Below, in pieces: positions 28,556 to 37,815 of a stretch of DNA of 64,000 bases; within the stretch, counting starts at the first letter, position 1, and each line of letters begins with the position of its first letter. Location of the stretch: assembly GCF_002744175.1 (NCBI RefSeq), contig NZ_NKHF01000062.1, positions 1 through 64,000 of the forward strand, read 5' to 3'. The translations under genes and the position numbers were made by a program. The DNA comes from Pseudoalteromonas piscicida (GTDB lineage Bacteria > Pseudomonadota > Gammaproteobacteria > Enterobacterales > Alteromonadaceae). A model generated the notes under the pieces. The model saw only the letters and a program-made list of their open reading frames with translations, did no database searches and was not told where the DNA came from.

Positions 28556-31024
28556 TTAATTATTAATGGCTTTCCACACATCAGCAGTCCCAGGCTCTTC
28601 ACCTCGAGTCCACCATTTTGCTTCAAAAAGGTTACCATTATGAGTAACACGATCACCACCCACATAAACCGTTGAGCTATCCCATGTCGGGTACTGGGCG
28701 CCACTATCTTTTATCGTCACATTAAATGTCGTGTCTACGCTGTTAACTCCATCTGACACTGTTACCGTTACCGCAACACTGGTATCTGCGTTAACACTAG
28801 CCGCTGTAAGAGTGGCGGAGCTGCCGTTATCTACAACGCTCAACTCTGCAGGTGTATTCCAGCTATAGCTAAGAGGAGCACCTTCAGGGTCATTAGCCGT
28901 AACGGACACTGAGGCTGAGTCGCCTTCGTTGATAGTGATGTCTGAAATGGGTGTCACTATTGGTGCTGCATTTGTACCTTCTGGGCTTACAATTACTGAA
29001 AGCGTTTTATTTGCCGATAATGTTCCATCACTCACTACAACTGATAATTCATAGGTAGTTTGCTGACTAACATTTGGTGCGGTGAGCGAAACTGCTGCTG
29101 CATTCGTTGCACTAAGAGAAAGCTCAGGAGAGCCTGTCCACGTATACGATAGCGCATCGTTATCCGGGTCTGTCGCTTGTGCATCGACACTAACGGTTTG
29201 TCCTGAAGTGACACTAACTGGACCTGACACACCAATGGCTGGCGCTCTGTTTGGAATTTCCCCTGCGGTTAAGCCATCGTACATGGCATTTAGAATATCA
29301 CCATTATCCGCATCAATTTCCCAACCAAATAAGCCTGCTAGCTGATGAGTATTAGCATATTGGCCTTTTGCAACTACACTTCTTGGGCTGTCATAAGTGA
29401 TCAATTTACCGTTGCTTCTGTTCCATACATATGCTGCTTGGGCTTGTTCATCATATCCTACTTCATAGCCATTGACGCCAGCGCCGCCCTGACCTACTGC
29501 ATTGGCTGCAATACCTTTATAGTCCATGATACCGTTCTCCCACACACCTTCACTAGTGGAGCCTTTAAGCGGTCCGTTACCTGGAGCTGTCATTGGGTTA
29601 CCCGGAATACTTGCATTGCTATCATATACCCCTTCCCAACCACGGCCATACATTGCAACGCCCATAACCAGTTTTGAAGGTTGAACACCTTGTTGTAATA
29701 GCAGTTGGATCGCATTGTCACCAGTGTAAGCTGGCCCCTTGCGCGGCTCGCCATTGTCGTCAAGACCAGTGCCATTACATTCATCTGTGCTTAAATGCGA
29801 GCCGCAGTAGATACCAGTTTGATGACCCGTTTCGTTATTCCATGCGCCATAGAAATCATAGGTCATGGCGAAAATGTAATCCATGTACTGTTGTGCAGCT
29901 TGATAATCTACGTCTTCAATTTTATCGTGGCCTGCACCAATTGCTGATGTTAACTCATATTGGCGGCCCGTTTCTGCCTCTAGTTCATCAAGCATAGCTC
30001 GTAGCTCTTGCATCAATGCGACATACGCCGGCCCATCGTTAACTGGGTCTCCGAGATCTGGGTTAGGTCCATCACCTCCTGGGAATTCCCAATCAATATC
30101 TACTCCATCATAGAACTTCCAAGTCTTAAGAAACTGTTTGACCGAGGCCACAAAGGTGTCTCTATTTGCTTTGTTGGTGAAGCCATGGAACGGATCTGAT
30201 AATGTCCAACCGCCTACAGATGGAAGTATTTTAAGGTCTGGATAACGCTGTTTAAGCGCCATTAACTGTGAATAAACGCCTCGGATTGGGTCTTTGGCAT
30301 CAACGCCAGGCATAGACTTTTGTACCGCAGCCCACGGATCATGTATTACAACTTCATAATCTTGTGAATCTGCACAAGCCGTTTGTAGGGCGCGCCAGCT
30401 GTTGCCATTTTCTATTGATTTTAAAGACTCGTTAGGTCCACAGATAGGGATAAAGCCATATAAAATATGAGATAAGTTATGTGCGGGTATCTGTGTTACA
30501 TCGTAATTGCGACCATAAATGCCCCACTCAACGAAATAAGCACCAGTTACACGTCCTGGGATTGTGCCGTTGTTACGATTGTTCGGATTAACATTCATAG
30601 GCAGTGGATCTAAATGCGCGCCGTCTGTATCAGCGATGACGATTTCTTTCCCTGCACTTCTGGCACATACACTGCCTTCACACAGTTCTAGGTAAAGTGT
30701 ATGACGTCCAGATTGTGTATAAGGAAATTCAACAACACCACTCTTAGTGCCTGCACTCAGTGTGCCTTGGTTTACGAGCATGTCATCAAAGTAAACCTTG
30801 TAGTTGTCGCCCCCTGCACCACTCCATGCATTCCATTTTATGCTGATATTTACAACGTCTTTTGCTTTAACCAACTGTTTATAAGAGCCGTTGCCGTCAA
30901 CGTTTACTTCAACAAAAGAATATTGCTGTGGTTGCCAATCTAGCGTTGGAGTAGAAGGAGCTGCAAGTGCACCACCACTTATCAACGCAAGCCCTATAAA
31001 GCTTGTTATTTTATTAAGTTTCAT
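28556..31024 (-). CDS. chiA: Secreted chitinase, GH18, ChiA type
   Basis: 822 residues from the ATG at 31022-31024 (GAAG upstream; a longer frame adds 22 residues before the signal peptide). Signal peptide to ALA; N-terminal FnIII-like domain (about 25-135) as in ChiA; GH18 barrel about 155-590 with catalytic motif DGVDIDWEFPG (proton-donor Glu about 313). Two Ig/PKD-like domains (about 600-770) start with NRAPAIGVSGPVSV and NAAPIVTPISDI. A C-terminal CBM5/12 has AKWWTRGEEPGTADVWKAI. It is probably a processive chitinase secreted by type II secretion and the third gene of the chitin cluster. Confidence 0.95.
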   Translation of the reverse strand: MKLNKITSFIGLALISGGALAAPSTPTLDWQPQQYSFVEVNVDGNGSYKQLVKAKDVVNISIKWNAWSGAGGDNYKVYFDDMLVNQGTLSAGTKSGVVEFPYTQSGRHTLYLELCEGSVCARSAGKEIVIADTDGAHLDPLPMNVNPNNRNNGTIPGRVTGAYFVEWGIYGRNYDVTQIPAHNLSHILYGFIPICGPNESLKSIENGNSWRALQTACADSQDYEVVIHDPWAAVQKSMPGVDAKDPIRGVYSQLMALKQRYPDLKILPSVGGWTLSDPFHGFTNKANRDTFVASVKQFLKTWKFYDGVDIDWEFPGGDGPNPDLGDPVNDGPAYVALMQELRAMLDELEAETGRQYELTSAIGAGHDKIEDVDYQAAQQYMDYIFAMTYDFYGAWNNETGHQTGIYCGSHLSTDECNGTGLDDNGEPRKGPAYTGDNAIQLLLQQGVQPSKLVMGVAMYGRGWEGVYDSNASIPGNPMTAPGNGPLKGSTSEGVWENGIMDYKGIAANAVGQGGAGVNGYEVGYDEQAQAAYVWNRSNGKLITYDSPRSVVAKGQYANTHQLAGLFGWEIDADNGDILNAMYDGLTAGEIPNRAPAIGVSGPVSVTSGQTVSVDAQATDPDNDALSYTWTGSPELSLSATNAAAVSLTAPNVSQQTTYELSVVVSDGTLSANKTLSVIVSPEGTNAAPIVTPISDITINEGDSASVSVTANDPEGAPLSYSWNTPAELSVVDNGSSATLTAASVNADTSVAVTVTVSDGVNSVDTTFNVTIKDSGAQYPTWDSSTVYVGGDRVTHNGNLFEAKWWTRGEEPGTADVWKAINN

Positions 31025-31074
31025 ATCTTCAACCTTATTGTAGTTACATGTTGTACCCAAATTTTTTGGGGTAA

Positions 31075-32502
31075 TTAAATTGCTTTCCAAACATCGCTGT
31101 TGCCTGGCTCTTCACCTCTGGTCCACCACTTTGCCTCATAAACCTTTTGATTGTGGGTGACTTTGTCACCGCCAACGTAGGTTTCAGTTGCTTGCCATTG
31201 CGGGTATTGAGGAGAAGTATTATTTTTGACTGTAATGGTGAAGCTTACAGAGGTGCTGGCTTTGCTATCAGACACCGTTAATTCACCCTGAACAGTTTGG
31301 TCGGCCTCGACTTCAGGGGCTAAAATGGAGATAGTGTCCCCTTCGCCTGAATAGCTTAAAGGTGCAGGAATTGACCAAATAAAACTAAGAGGATCATTTT
31401 GGTCATCAAACGCATGTGCATGAAGTGTTGTTTCGGTGTTTTCTGTAAGCACAAGATTATCAATCGGATTAACGGTTGGCGGCGTGTTGGTATCACCTTT
31501 TACTATGCTGAGATTGCTTGTGTATTGCGCGTTTGGTTGGAATACTTCGTTGGTCAATAACGCAGTTTCGTCAAACAAAATGCTGCCATCGGTTTGTTTA
31601 ACACCCACTTGTACCTTGTTGGGATAGGTCGCATTTAAATAGGACGCGAGTTTTGGTTGCCAATCAGACACGTTTTGCTCTGTGATGGCTAAGGTATGAT
31701 TCACCAACTCGTTACCTGTGTCGTCAAACGTTCTAAACCAGACTCGATCTCCAACGCTTGCAGTTTGACCTTGTTTTAAAAAGTAGCCACTGCTGATCCA
31801 GTCGCTCGGTGTGCCTGCTTTTGAAATGACGATATCCGAGCAATTATAAAAGCCCTCTCCGGCTACATCATAACGCTGCCAACGAGTGTAAAGCACAGCA
31901 TTTCCCTGCCTACCCGCTGGAATATCGATTTCCATTTTGTAAAAACGTTTACCGTCTGGGTCGACAACAAAGTCGATATTGCCAAATTCGTTGATAAGCT
32001 CTAAATCGTTCCAAGTTAGTGCAGAGTTTTCACCGTTATAGCTTGGTTTTGACAAGAAAAACTGCCAGAAGCTTGGGTTGTGAGGCGTGGTAGCCCTAAA
32101 ACTAACTGCAACACGATTTTGGCTGTTTGGCTCGACAAGCGTGCGTTGCCAATGCTCAGATACCACGCTCATACCGCTTTTATTTGGATCCCCAGCGGAG
32201 CAAAGAGTTCCGTCGGGAATATTCGCTTTAACAGCGTCTAAATTATTATAGTCGGTGGTATTGGCTGAGAATTCATGTTCTTGTACAAACTGAAAATGTC
32301 CAGAGTCTAAATAAGCTGCTCTGCATGCTTGATTTGGAATGTTTGAACCATCATCTGGCCACCAATACCCCCCTTGCGCTTGGCATATTGCTTGTCTAGC
32401 TTTTGGAAAGTCCATATAACCGTGCGCAAAAACCGTATTTGATACAAATAAAGATGTTACACCGATAAGGGTAACTAAATTGTGAAGCTGATATTTGTTC
32501 AT
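31075..32502 (-). CDS. Chitin-active lytic polysaccharide monooxygenase (AA10) with CBM5/12
   Basis: 475 residues. Signal peptide cleavage at VFA|HGYM leaves His27 as the copper-ligating N-terminus; the second histidine of the copper brace is His141 in ATTPHNPSFWQFF. The catalytic domain is about 27-225. A GbpA-like middle (about 230-320), an Ig-like domain (about 325-420) and a C-terminal CBM5/12 (YPQWQATETYVGGD to the end) follow. It cleaves crystalline chitin oxidatively and opens it for the two flanking chitinases. Its C-terminal CBM is almost identical to that of ChiA, pointing to domain sharing within the cluster. Confidence 0.95.
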   Translation of the reverse strand: MNKYQLHNLVTLIGVTSLFVSNTVFAHGYMDFPKARQAICQAQGGYWWPDDGSNIPNQACRAAYLDSGHFQFVQEHEFSANTTDYNNLDAVKANIPDGTLCSAGDPNKSGMSVVSEHWQRTLVEPNSQNRVAVSFRATTPHNPSFWQFFLSKPSYNGENSALTWNDLELINEFGNIDFVVDPDGKRFYKMEIDIPAGRQGNAVLYTRWQRYDVAGEGFYNCSDIVISKAGTPSDWISSGYFLKQGQTASVGDRVWFRTFDDTGNELVNHTLAITEQNVSDWQPKLASYLNATYPNKVQVGVKQTDGSILFDETALLTNEVFQPNAQYTSNLSIVKGDTNTPPTVNPIDNLVLTENTETTLHAHAFDDQNDPLSFIWSIPAPLSYSGEGDTISILAPEVEADQTVQGELTVSDSKASTSVSFTITVKNNTSPQYPQWQATETYVGGDKVTHNQKVYEAKWWTRGEEPGNSDVWKAI

Positions 32503-32523
32503 TATGAATTACCTTCTTTAAAT

Positions 32524-32543
32524 AAGGGGGAGAGCTCCCCCTT
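32524..32543 (-). terminator. Hairpin between the first chitinase and LPMO genes
   Basis: The AAGGGGGAG...CTCCCCCTT inverted repeat lies between two co-directional genes. It could attenuate transcription or protect the upstream mRNA end. Confidence 0.5.
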
Positions 32544-32550
32544 ACCAAAT

Positions 32551-35500
32551 TTACAGGCTACAAACTTTGGTATAATCACTGCTCAAAGATGGCTGTTGGT
32601 TTGTCCACCACTTCGCTTCATATACCGCATTGCCGTCAATCACCAAGTCACCCTTTGAAGCGTGGCTTCCCTGAGGTAAGGTCGGATATACGGCTATCTG
32701 CTCTATCGGCGTACCTTTGCATTCGTTCACAGGATCTGTGTTACCATCACCTGGCGTAGCAAGTGGTAAGTCTTTGTATTCGCTTGCGAAGGCGTAGCGA
32801 TTACCGTCTTTCTCTACAACAAAATTAACTGGGCCAGAGATAGGCATGTAGTACATTACTTGCGCATTTATGGTTTCACCTGGCGCAAAAGATTTCGGCG
32901 TTCCACCCCACTCGTTTACCAGGGTGATAGAGAATCGATGAAATTCATTTTCAAAGCCACCAATATTGTTCCCAGCCGCATTTGACCCATTTACTTCTAC
33001 GGCCATCCCTAACTTTTCTTGTGCGTTCCAATTCGATTTAAAAATCGCAGAGGTCGCAACAGGTACGTCAAAAGATATTTTTGCGCCACTGAGGTCAATA
33101 TCGGAATTATTGGTAAACGCAAATGTAGGAGCGATTGGGTAGTTTGCGTCACCAGCCGGGAAGTCTTTAGCTGCAAACTTAACATCTACTGCAACCGCGG
33201 GTTTTACAAAAGATTTATTCCCCTGTTTAACCGAGTAAGGAGTACCGCTTTGGTTAAACTTATTGTAAGCAAGACTGGTTAGCGACGAACCCATAAAGTA
33301 TTCATTTTTGCTGGTATCGTAATCGTAATCACCGGCAAGCTCCCAGAACATAATGCCGCCAAGCTCTTGATTGATAACATAATCAACCTTAGCCGCCATT
33401 GACTCTTCATCTTCTATTGAGAGGAATACGTTTTTATCCGCATTCCAAAGCCAAGGGGCTACCGCTACTGGATCATAACGACGTGTATAAGTGCCAGTGA
33501 TCTGATGTTCTGGGTTATTGCTAGGATCGAGACCATAGTCTGAAAGGTAACTACCCAGAACACCATTTTGCAGATTCTTAACGTGCCACAGTGGGTTCGA
33601 ACCTGCAGGTACTTCAAGGCCTACGTCATTTTTATCATGCCATAAGTTATCGATTCCCACTGCACCATTACCACACTTATTCTTATCACCACTGCCAGTG
33701 CCTGGAGGGCAGTCTGCTTGATTGGGCAACGCAGCTTGGCCCCATAGGCCATTTGTACCGCCCGATACATCTCTAAAGCCACGAGTGTAATAAGGAATAC
33801 CAATATTTATACGGCCAGCAGAGACAGAGCCTCTAAAGTATTTAACAGCCCAATCGGTGTTTAAGTATCCAATGCCTTCGAACTCTTTCGTACCATATAC
33901 ATTCCATTGTTTGAGTTCTGAATCTTCGCCTGTATCAAAGAGTGACGCATTATGGCCAACATGTTGATTCCATGCTCCGTGTAAGTCATAAGACATAATA
34001 TTTACGTAGTCTAAATATTTGGTGACCTGGAACGTTTCCATGCCACGGAGAAGGTAACCTGAAGACGGTGAAGCAATCGTGAGAAGATAATGAGTATTGT
34101 CTTCTTGTCCCGCCTTATCAAGTGCTTCGCGAAGCTTCTTCATCAATACTTGGTAAGATGCATTCAGTGCGGCGCGGCGCGGATTTGAGATAGCGAAGTC
34201 ATCAGGGTGCCCTGAATCATTCATTGATGAAGGATATTCATAATCTATATCTACTCCGTCGAAATTATATTTACGAATAAATTCGACTGAGCTGGCAACA
34301 AAAGCGTCTATACCAGCGTTGTTTACGCTACCGTCTGCGTTTGTTGTCATGGTGTAAAAACCACCACTCGCTACCCGGTTACCTGTTTCGTCAAAATAGC
34401 CACCTGTTTCAGCCCAGCCACCAACAGAGATCAACGTCTTGACATCTGGGTGTTGCTTTTTGAACTTATTAAGCAAGTTGAAATGTCCGGTGTATGGTAA
34501 TGACGGATCCATTTCTGCCCCAGCTTGCCCAGGCCATGTCATATTGGTTGCCGGATTGTTTGGCGCAGTAGGGTCACCGATTGACACCTTGTTATTAGCA
34601 TCAACATGAGCAAAGGCGTAATTTATGTGGGTAATTTTATCCCAAGGGATATCATTAACCAGGTAGCTTGGTTGTCCATTTTTACCCGTTCTCCAACTGG
34701 TAAAGTAGCCGATCACACGTCTAGGGTGATCTGCACCCATTTTTTCACGTCCATTTTCATCGTAAATATCACAATAATTTGGTGCAAAATTTGGGGTCTC
34801 ATACAAACCGTGTGGAACACAGTTGTTACTCACTGGCGGAGTTTCGACAACATTTATCTCTAACAGACTCTCTGCAGTTGCGCCATTATTGTCTTCAACA
34901 ACCAGTTTGATAGCGGTATTGCCAAGCTGTGTTGGTAACCATGAGAACTGAGCAGGTGCCGATGCGCTCTCAAAAGTCAGTTGGTCGTTAATAAATAAGC
35001 TCAATTTCTGTATTGTGCCGTCTGGATCCGAACCATCTAAGTTAATATCTACAGGTTGATTAATCACAACCTGATTAGAACCTGCTAGCGATAAACTAGC
35101 CGTTGGCAGCTGGTTACCTGCACTTGTCACAATAACGTTACTTTCTAACGTACTTGATACGGCTTGTTCATTATCCGTCGCAACAACAGAAATGATGTGG
35201 TCACCTACAGTTGCAGGCCAGTTAAGTGAAAAATTATCATTTTCAGAAGTGGTATCTATGCCAATAGAGACACCATCAACGAAAAACTCAACCTGAGAAA
35301 CGGAACCGTCTTCATCTGTTGCATTTACAGAAATGGCAACGCTGTCATTTGCGGGAAAAGTACTTCCATTAGCCGGAAGTAAAGACTGAACTTTAGGTGG
35401 TTTGTTGGTGACAACGCTGTCACAATCACCCAATTTTTTCCAATCGTCCCATGGTCCTGAACTGGTTTCTGGATCTGCTTGAGTCCACCATTTAGCCTCA

Positions 35501-35664
35501 AAGGCCTGTTGCGATTTTTGTACTTTTTGTCCACCTGTGTATGCGGAGCCTTGTGACCATTGTGTTAAATTATCACAGTTATAAGCATATGAGTTAGCGC
35601 ATAAAAAGACACTAAGTGCTGATGCTAAGTGAGATAATTTGAGGGTCTTTACATGTTGTTTCAT
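32551..35664 (-). CDS. chiC: Secreted multidomain chitinase, GH18, ChiC type
   Basis: 1037 residues from the ATG at 35662-35664 (GGAGAACC upstream; a longer frame adds 16). Signal peptide ends near NSYA. The order is CBM5/12 (about 28-80, FEAKWWTQADPE), two Ig-like domains (about 90-180 and 185-275), GH18 barrel (about 315-820) with DGVDIDYEYPSS (catalytic Glu about 476), a beta-sandwich (about 850-985), and a second CBM5/12 (YEAKWWTNQQPSLSSDY). Chitin-binding modules at both ends are distinctive. It is the first gene of the chitinase-LPMO-chitinase set. Confidence 0.95.
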   Translation of the reverse strand: MKQHVKTLKLSHLASALSVFLCANSYAYNCDNLTQWSQGSAYTGGQKVQKSQQAFEAKWWTQADPETSSGPWDDWKKLGDCDSVVTNKPPKVQSLLPANGSTFPANDSVAISVNATDEDGSVSQVEFFVDGVSIGIDTTSENDNFSLNWPATVGDHIISVVATDNEQAVSSTLESNVIVTSAGNQLPTASLSLAGSNQVVINQPVDINLDGSDPDGTIQKLSLFINDQLTFESASAPAQFSWLPTQLGNTAIKLVVEDNNGATAESLLEINVVETPPVSNNCVPHGLYETPNFAPNYCDIYDENGREKMGADHPRRVIGYFTSWRTGKNGQPSYLVNDIPWDKITHINYAFAHVDANNKVSIGDPTAPNNPATNMTWPGQAGAEMDPSLPYTGHFNLLNKFKKQHPDVKTLISVGGWAETGGYFDETGNRVASGGFYTMTTNADGSVNNAGIDAFVASSVEFIRKYNFDGVDIDYEYPSSMNDSGHPDDFAISNPRRAALNASYQVLMKKLREALDKAGQEDNTHYLLTIASPSSGYLLRGMETFQVTKYLDYVNIMSYDLHGAWNQHVGHNASLFDTGEDSELKQWNVYGTKEFEGIGYLNTDWAVKYFRGSVSAGRINIGIPYYTRGFRDVSGGTNGLWGQAALPNQADCPPGTGSGDKNKCGNGAVGIDNLWHDKNDVGLEVPAGSNPLWHVKNLQNGVLGSYLSDYGLDPSNNPEHQITGTYTRRYDPVAVAPWLWNADKNVFLSIEDEESMAAKVDYVINQELGGIMFWELAGDYDYDTSKNEYFMGSSLTSLAYNKFNQSGTPYSVKQGNKSFVKPAVAVDVKFAAKDFPAGDANYPIAPTFAFTNNSDIDLSGAKISFDVPVATSAIFKSNWNAQEKLGMAVEVNGSNAAGNNIGGFENEFHRFSITLVNEWGGTPKSFAPGETINAQVMYYMPISGPVNFVVEKDGNRYAFASEYKDLPLATPGDGNTDPVNECKGTPIEQIAVYPTLPQGSHASKGDLVIDGNAVYEAKWWTNQQPSLSSDYTKVCSL

Positions 35665-36068
35665 AGTGTGGTTCTCCAACCATTTATTGTATTTGGTTAA
35701 CAATAACAACATAAACCTAACACATAAAAAGGATATGGCAACAACAAATTTACGCTATAGATAACGTTTACGTAAACGTCATTTGGTGGGTTTCAATCGT
35801 GAGATTGTCATACTAACCTATTGATTATTATGCTTAGTTTAATATCAAAATCCTAAATAATAAGAGATGTAATTATTTGATATTAACAGATAGTTGACGC
35901 TTTTCTTGTGAGTGTTTTTATGCCTATCTATATGTTTTTTATAGATATAGCAATTTGGTATTATTAATTCTGAACGGGAATATTAAACTTAATACCTATT
36001 TTTCAGTTTTCTTGTGGACATGGTATTTCTAGACTAAGTTTAATATAGTTCAATTTGGAGGAATAAGG
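35665..36068. other. Divergent intergenic region between the chitinase and response regulator genes
   Basis: Very AT-rich; contains the palindrome at 35764-35779 and should hold promoters for both directions. No coding frame recognised. Confidence 0.6.
35764..35779. promoter_or_regulatory. 16-bp perfect palindrome before the chitinase cluster
   Basis: ACGTTTACGTAAACGT, 100 bases before the ChiC-type ATG. Length and symmetry suit a LacI-type or similar dimeric regulator and suggest an operator for the chitin operon. It differs from the GGAACGTTCC sites near the sugar permease. Confidence 0.5.
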
Positions 36069-37391
36069 TTGGAATTTAGCGAGCAATCAAGAGCCTCTGA
36101 TACCATCATCCATGTGCTCTGTCTTGACGACGAAAGCAATGTTGTACGCTCATTAAATCGTCTATTTCGTCAAAGTGGCATTCAGGCAACACCTTGCACT
36201 GATCCTCATGAGGCATTGGAACTCATTCAAAACGACGATTTTGACGTGATAATTAGTGATATGCGTATGCCGAAAATGGATGGGGCGACATTTCTTTATA
36301 AAGCGAAGTGTATAGCTCCTGATTCTCAACGCGTTCTTCTCACTGGATATTCAGACATAGAATCCACTATCAAAGCCATTAATGAGAGCAATATTCACGC
36401 TTATGTTCAAAAGCCATGGGACAACGAATTATTGCTACACACAGTTAAAGAATGTGCTGAAAAATATCGTCTTAAAAAACAGAATAAGCAATTAAATGAA
36501 GCGCTTCTGTTAACAAATAAGAAGCTTACAGCATTAAATGAGAACTTAGAGGGCTTAGTTCAGAAAAGAACAGCGCAAATACGCAAAGTATTGAGTCAAC
36601 TTGAGAAGGCTAACAATAAAGAGGTAAAGGAGCATAGGGCGACGGTTGAATTACTGTATAACTTTATTAATGCAAACCCTTTTATTGATGGTAAAAAAGC
36701 TAAATCTGTTGCTAAACTATGTAAAGTATTGGCTGAGGGTTTAAATTTAAGTAAAGAAGCAGCCGAAACAACCATGATGGCGGGTTATTTGGCCGAGGTT
36801 GGGTTACTTGCTATGGATCCTGAGATTTACAGAGTACCGGTTAAGCAGCTCCCTGATGCGCAAAAAAAAATATATTATACCCACCCTGCTACTGCCCAAT
36901 TAATGCTAATGCCGGCCCAGCATTTGTCCGATGTCGCGGAAGCTATTTATCATCAGTATGAAAAGTGCAATGGCCAAGGCTTTCCAAAAGGACTTAAGGG
37001 TAATGAAATCCCATTAGGCTCGTCTATTTTAGCTGTTGCAAGAGATTATTATGAAAATCTTTATGCAGCACATGGATCAGAGGCTGAAAAGTCAACAGCT
37101 GCACTGGATTTAATTAAGGCTTACAGCGGCACTTTTTATGCCCCTAAAATAGTCGAAGTGCTCGAAAAGGCTGTAACCAATAAAGAGATTGGACACGAGG
37201 ATGTCGGCTCCGTTGATATTCTTACAACTGAAAAACTAAAACCGGGAATGACACTAGGCCTCGCACTTCACAGTAACCAAGGGATTTTGCTATTACCTAA
37301 AGGGCATGTTTTTACAGACAAATCGATAGAAAAATTAAAACAGTTAGAAACACAACGCCCCATTCCTTTTAGGGTAATGGTAAAGAAATAG
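36069..37391 (+). CDS. Response regulator with degenerate HD-GYP-like output domain
   Basis: 440 residues starting at TTG 36069, strongly supported by GGAGG 8 bases upstream. The receiver domain (about 13-130) has LCLDDE, phospho-acceptor Asp in DVIISDMRMPKMDG, and the conserved Lys in YVQKPW. A coiled coil (about 135-195) precedes an HD-GYP-like fold (about 200-370) with YHQYEKCNGQGFPKGLKGNE. Where active enzymes have HDIGK, this one has LAEVGLL, so c-di-GMP hydrolysis looks unlikely. A C-terminal extension follows. No kinase is adjacent. Confidence 0.85.
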   Translation: MEFSEQSRASDTIIHVLCLDDESNVVRSLNRLFRQSGIQATPCTDPHEALELIQNDDFDVIISDMRMPKMDGATFLYKAKCIAPDSQRVLLTGYSDIESTIKAINESNIHAYVQKPWDNELLLHTVKECAEKYRLKKQNKQLNEALLLTNKKLTALNENLEGLVQKRTAQIRKVLSQLEKANNKEVKEHRATVELLYNFINANPFIDGKKAKSVAKLCKVLAEGLNLSKEAAETTMMAGYLAEVGLLAMDPEIYRVPVKQLPDAQKKIYYTHPATAQLMLMPAQHLSDVAEAIYHQYEKCNGQGFPKGLKGNEIPLGSSILAVARDYYENLYAAHGSEAEKSTAALDLIKAYSGTFYAPKIVEVLEKAVTNKEIGHEDVGSVDILTTEKLKPGMTLGLALHSNQGILLLPKGHVFTDKSIEKLKQLETQRPIPFRVMVKK

Positions 37392-37440
37392 GTCAGGTCA
37401 AAGGTGCTTGCAACCATGACTGATTTCTAAGCAAGTATTA

Positions 37441-37600
37441 ATACCAATTGAATTAATTCTCTAATCAATTTAAAGGATAAAATAGCATATTAGCGTCGTT
37501 AAAAGTTTCTTATTTAGAACAGCTAAATAGCAAATTTTCGCCTAGCTACTAAAGCTATCTCTCCGCTTAAAATCGCTTACTTAATTAATAAGATTGGTAT
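37441..37600. mobile_element. MITE-like element with ATACCAAT terminal inverted repeats
   Basis: 160 bp bounded by ATACCAATTGAATTAATT on the left and its imperfect complement (ending ATTGGTAT) on the right, with no coding capacity. The interior is repeated, inverted, at about 51155-51292 and in fragments near 18622, 23816 and 49497, so it is a dispersed family in this replicon. Confidence 0.65.
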
Positions 37601-37726
37601 AATTTAATCAGCTAATCTCTGTGATGTACTTACTTTGGTATGGCTATATTCTCGAAGCTATAACTTAGTCTGACTTTTTAAGGTAATGGCCATTGTTTTC
37701 GACCATTAAGTGTTGAATAAATAAAA

Positions 37727-37739
37727 GAACACATCATAC
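37727..37739 (-). other. Ter site 1 (outlying), blocks leftward forks
   Basis: The minus strand reads GTATGATGTGTTC, identical to the core found beside tus, flanked by TTTT and TTTTAT. It is about 12 kb from tus. By the enterobacterial Tus-Ter rule (arrest when the fork arrives at the conserved G end), it would stop forks moving left. Confidence 0.8.
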
Positions 37740-37815
37740 AAAAGGTTTAATGCCGCTATAGTTATTATTTATTTGAAATTAAAACAAAAAAGGCCCAGTA
37801 AACTGAGCCTTAGGG

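Larger units (their letters stand above)
37392..37815. other. Intergenic region with mobile repeat and outlying Ter site
   Basis: It contains the repeat at 37441-37600, a Ter site at 37727-37739 and the ydiJ terminator near 37788-37812 (AAGGCCCAGT / ACTGAGCCTT with one G-T pair). No gene seen. Confidence 0.7.
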
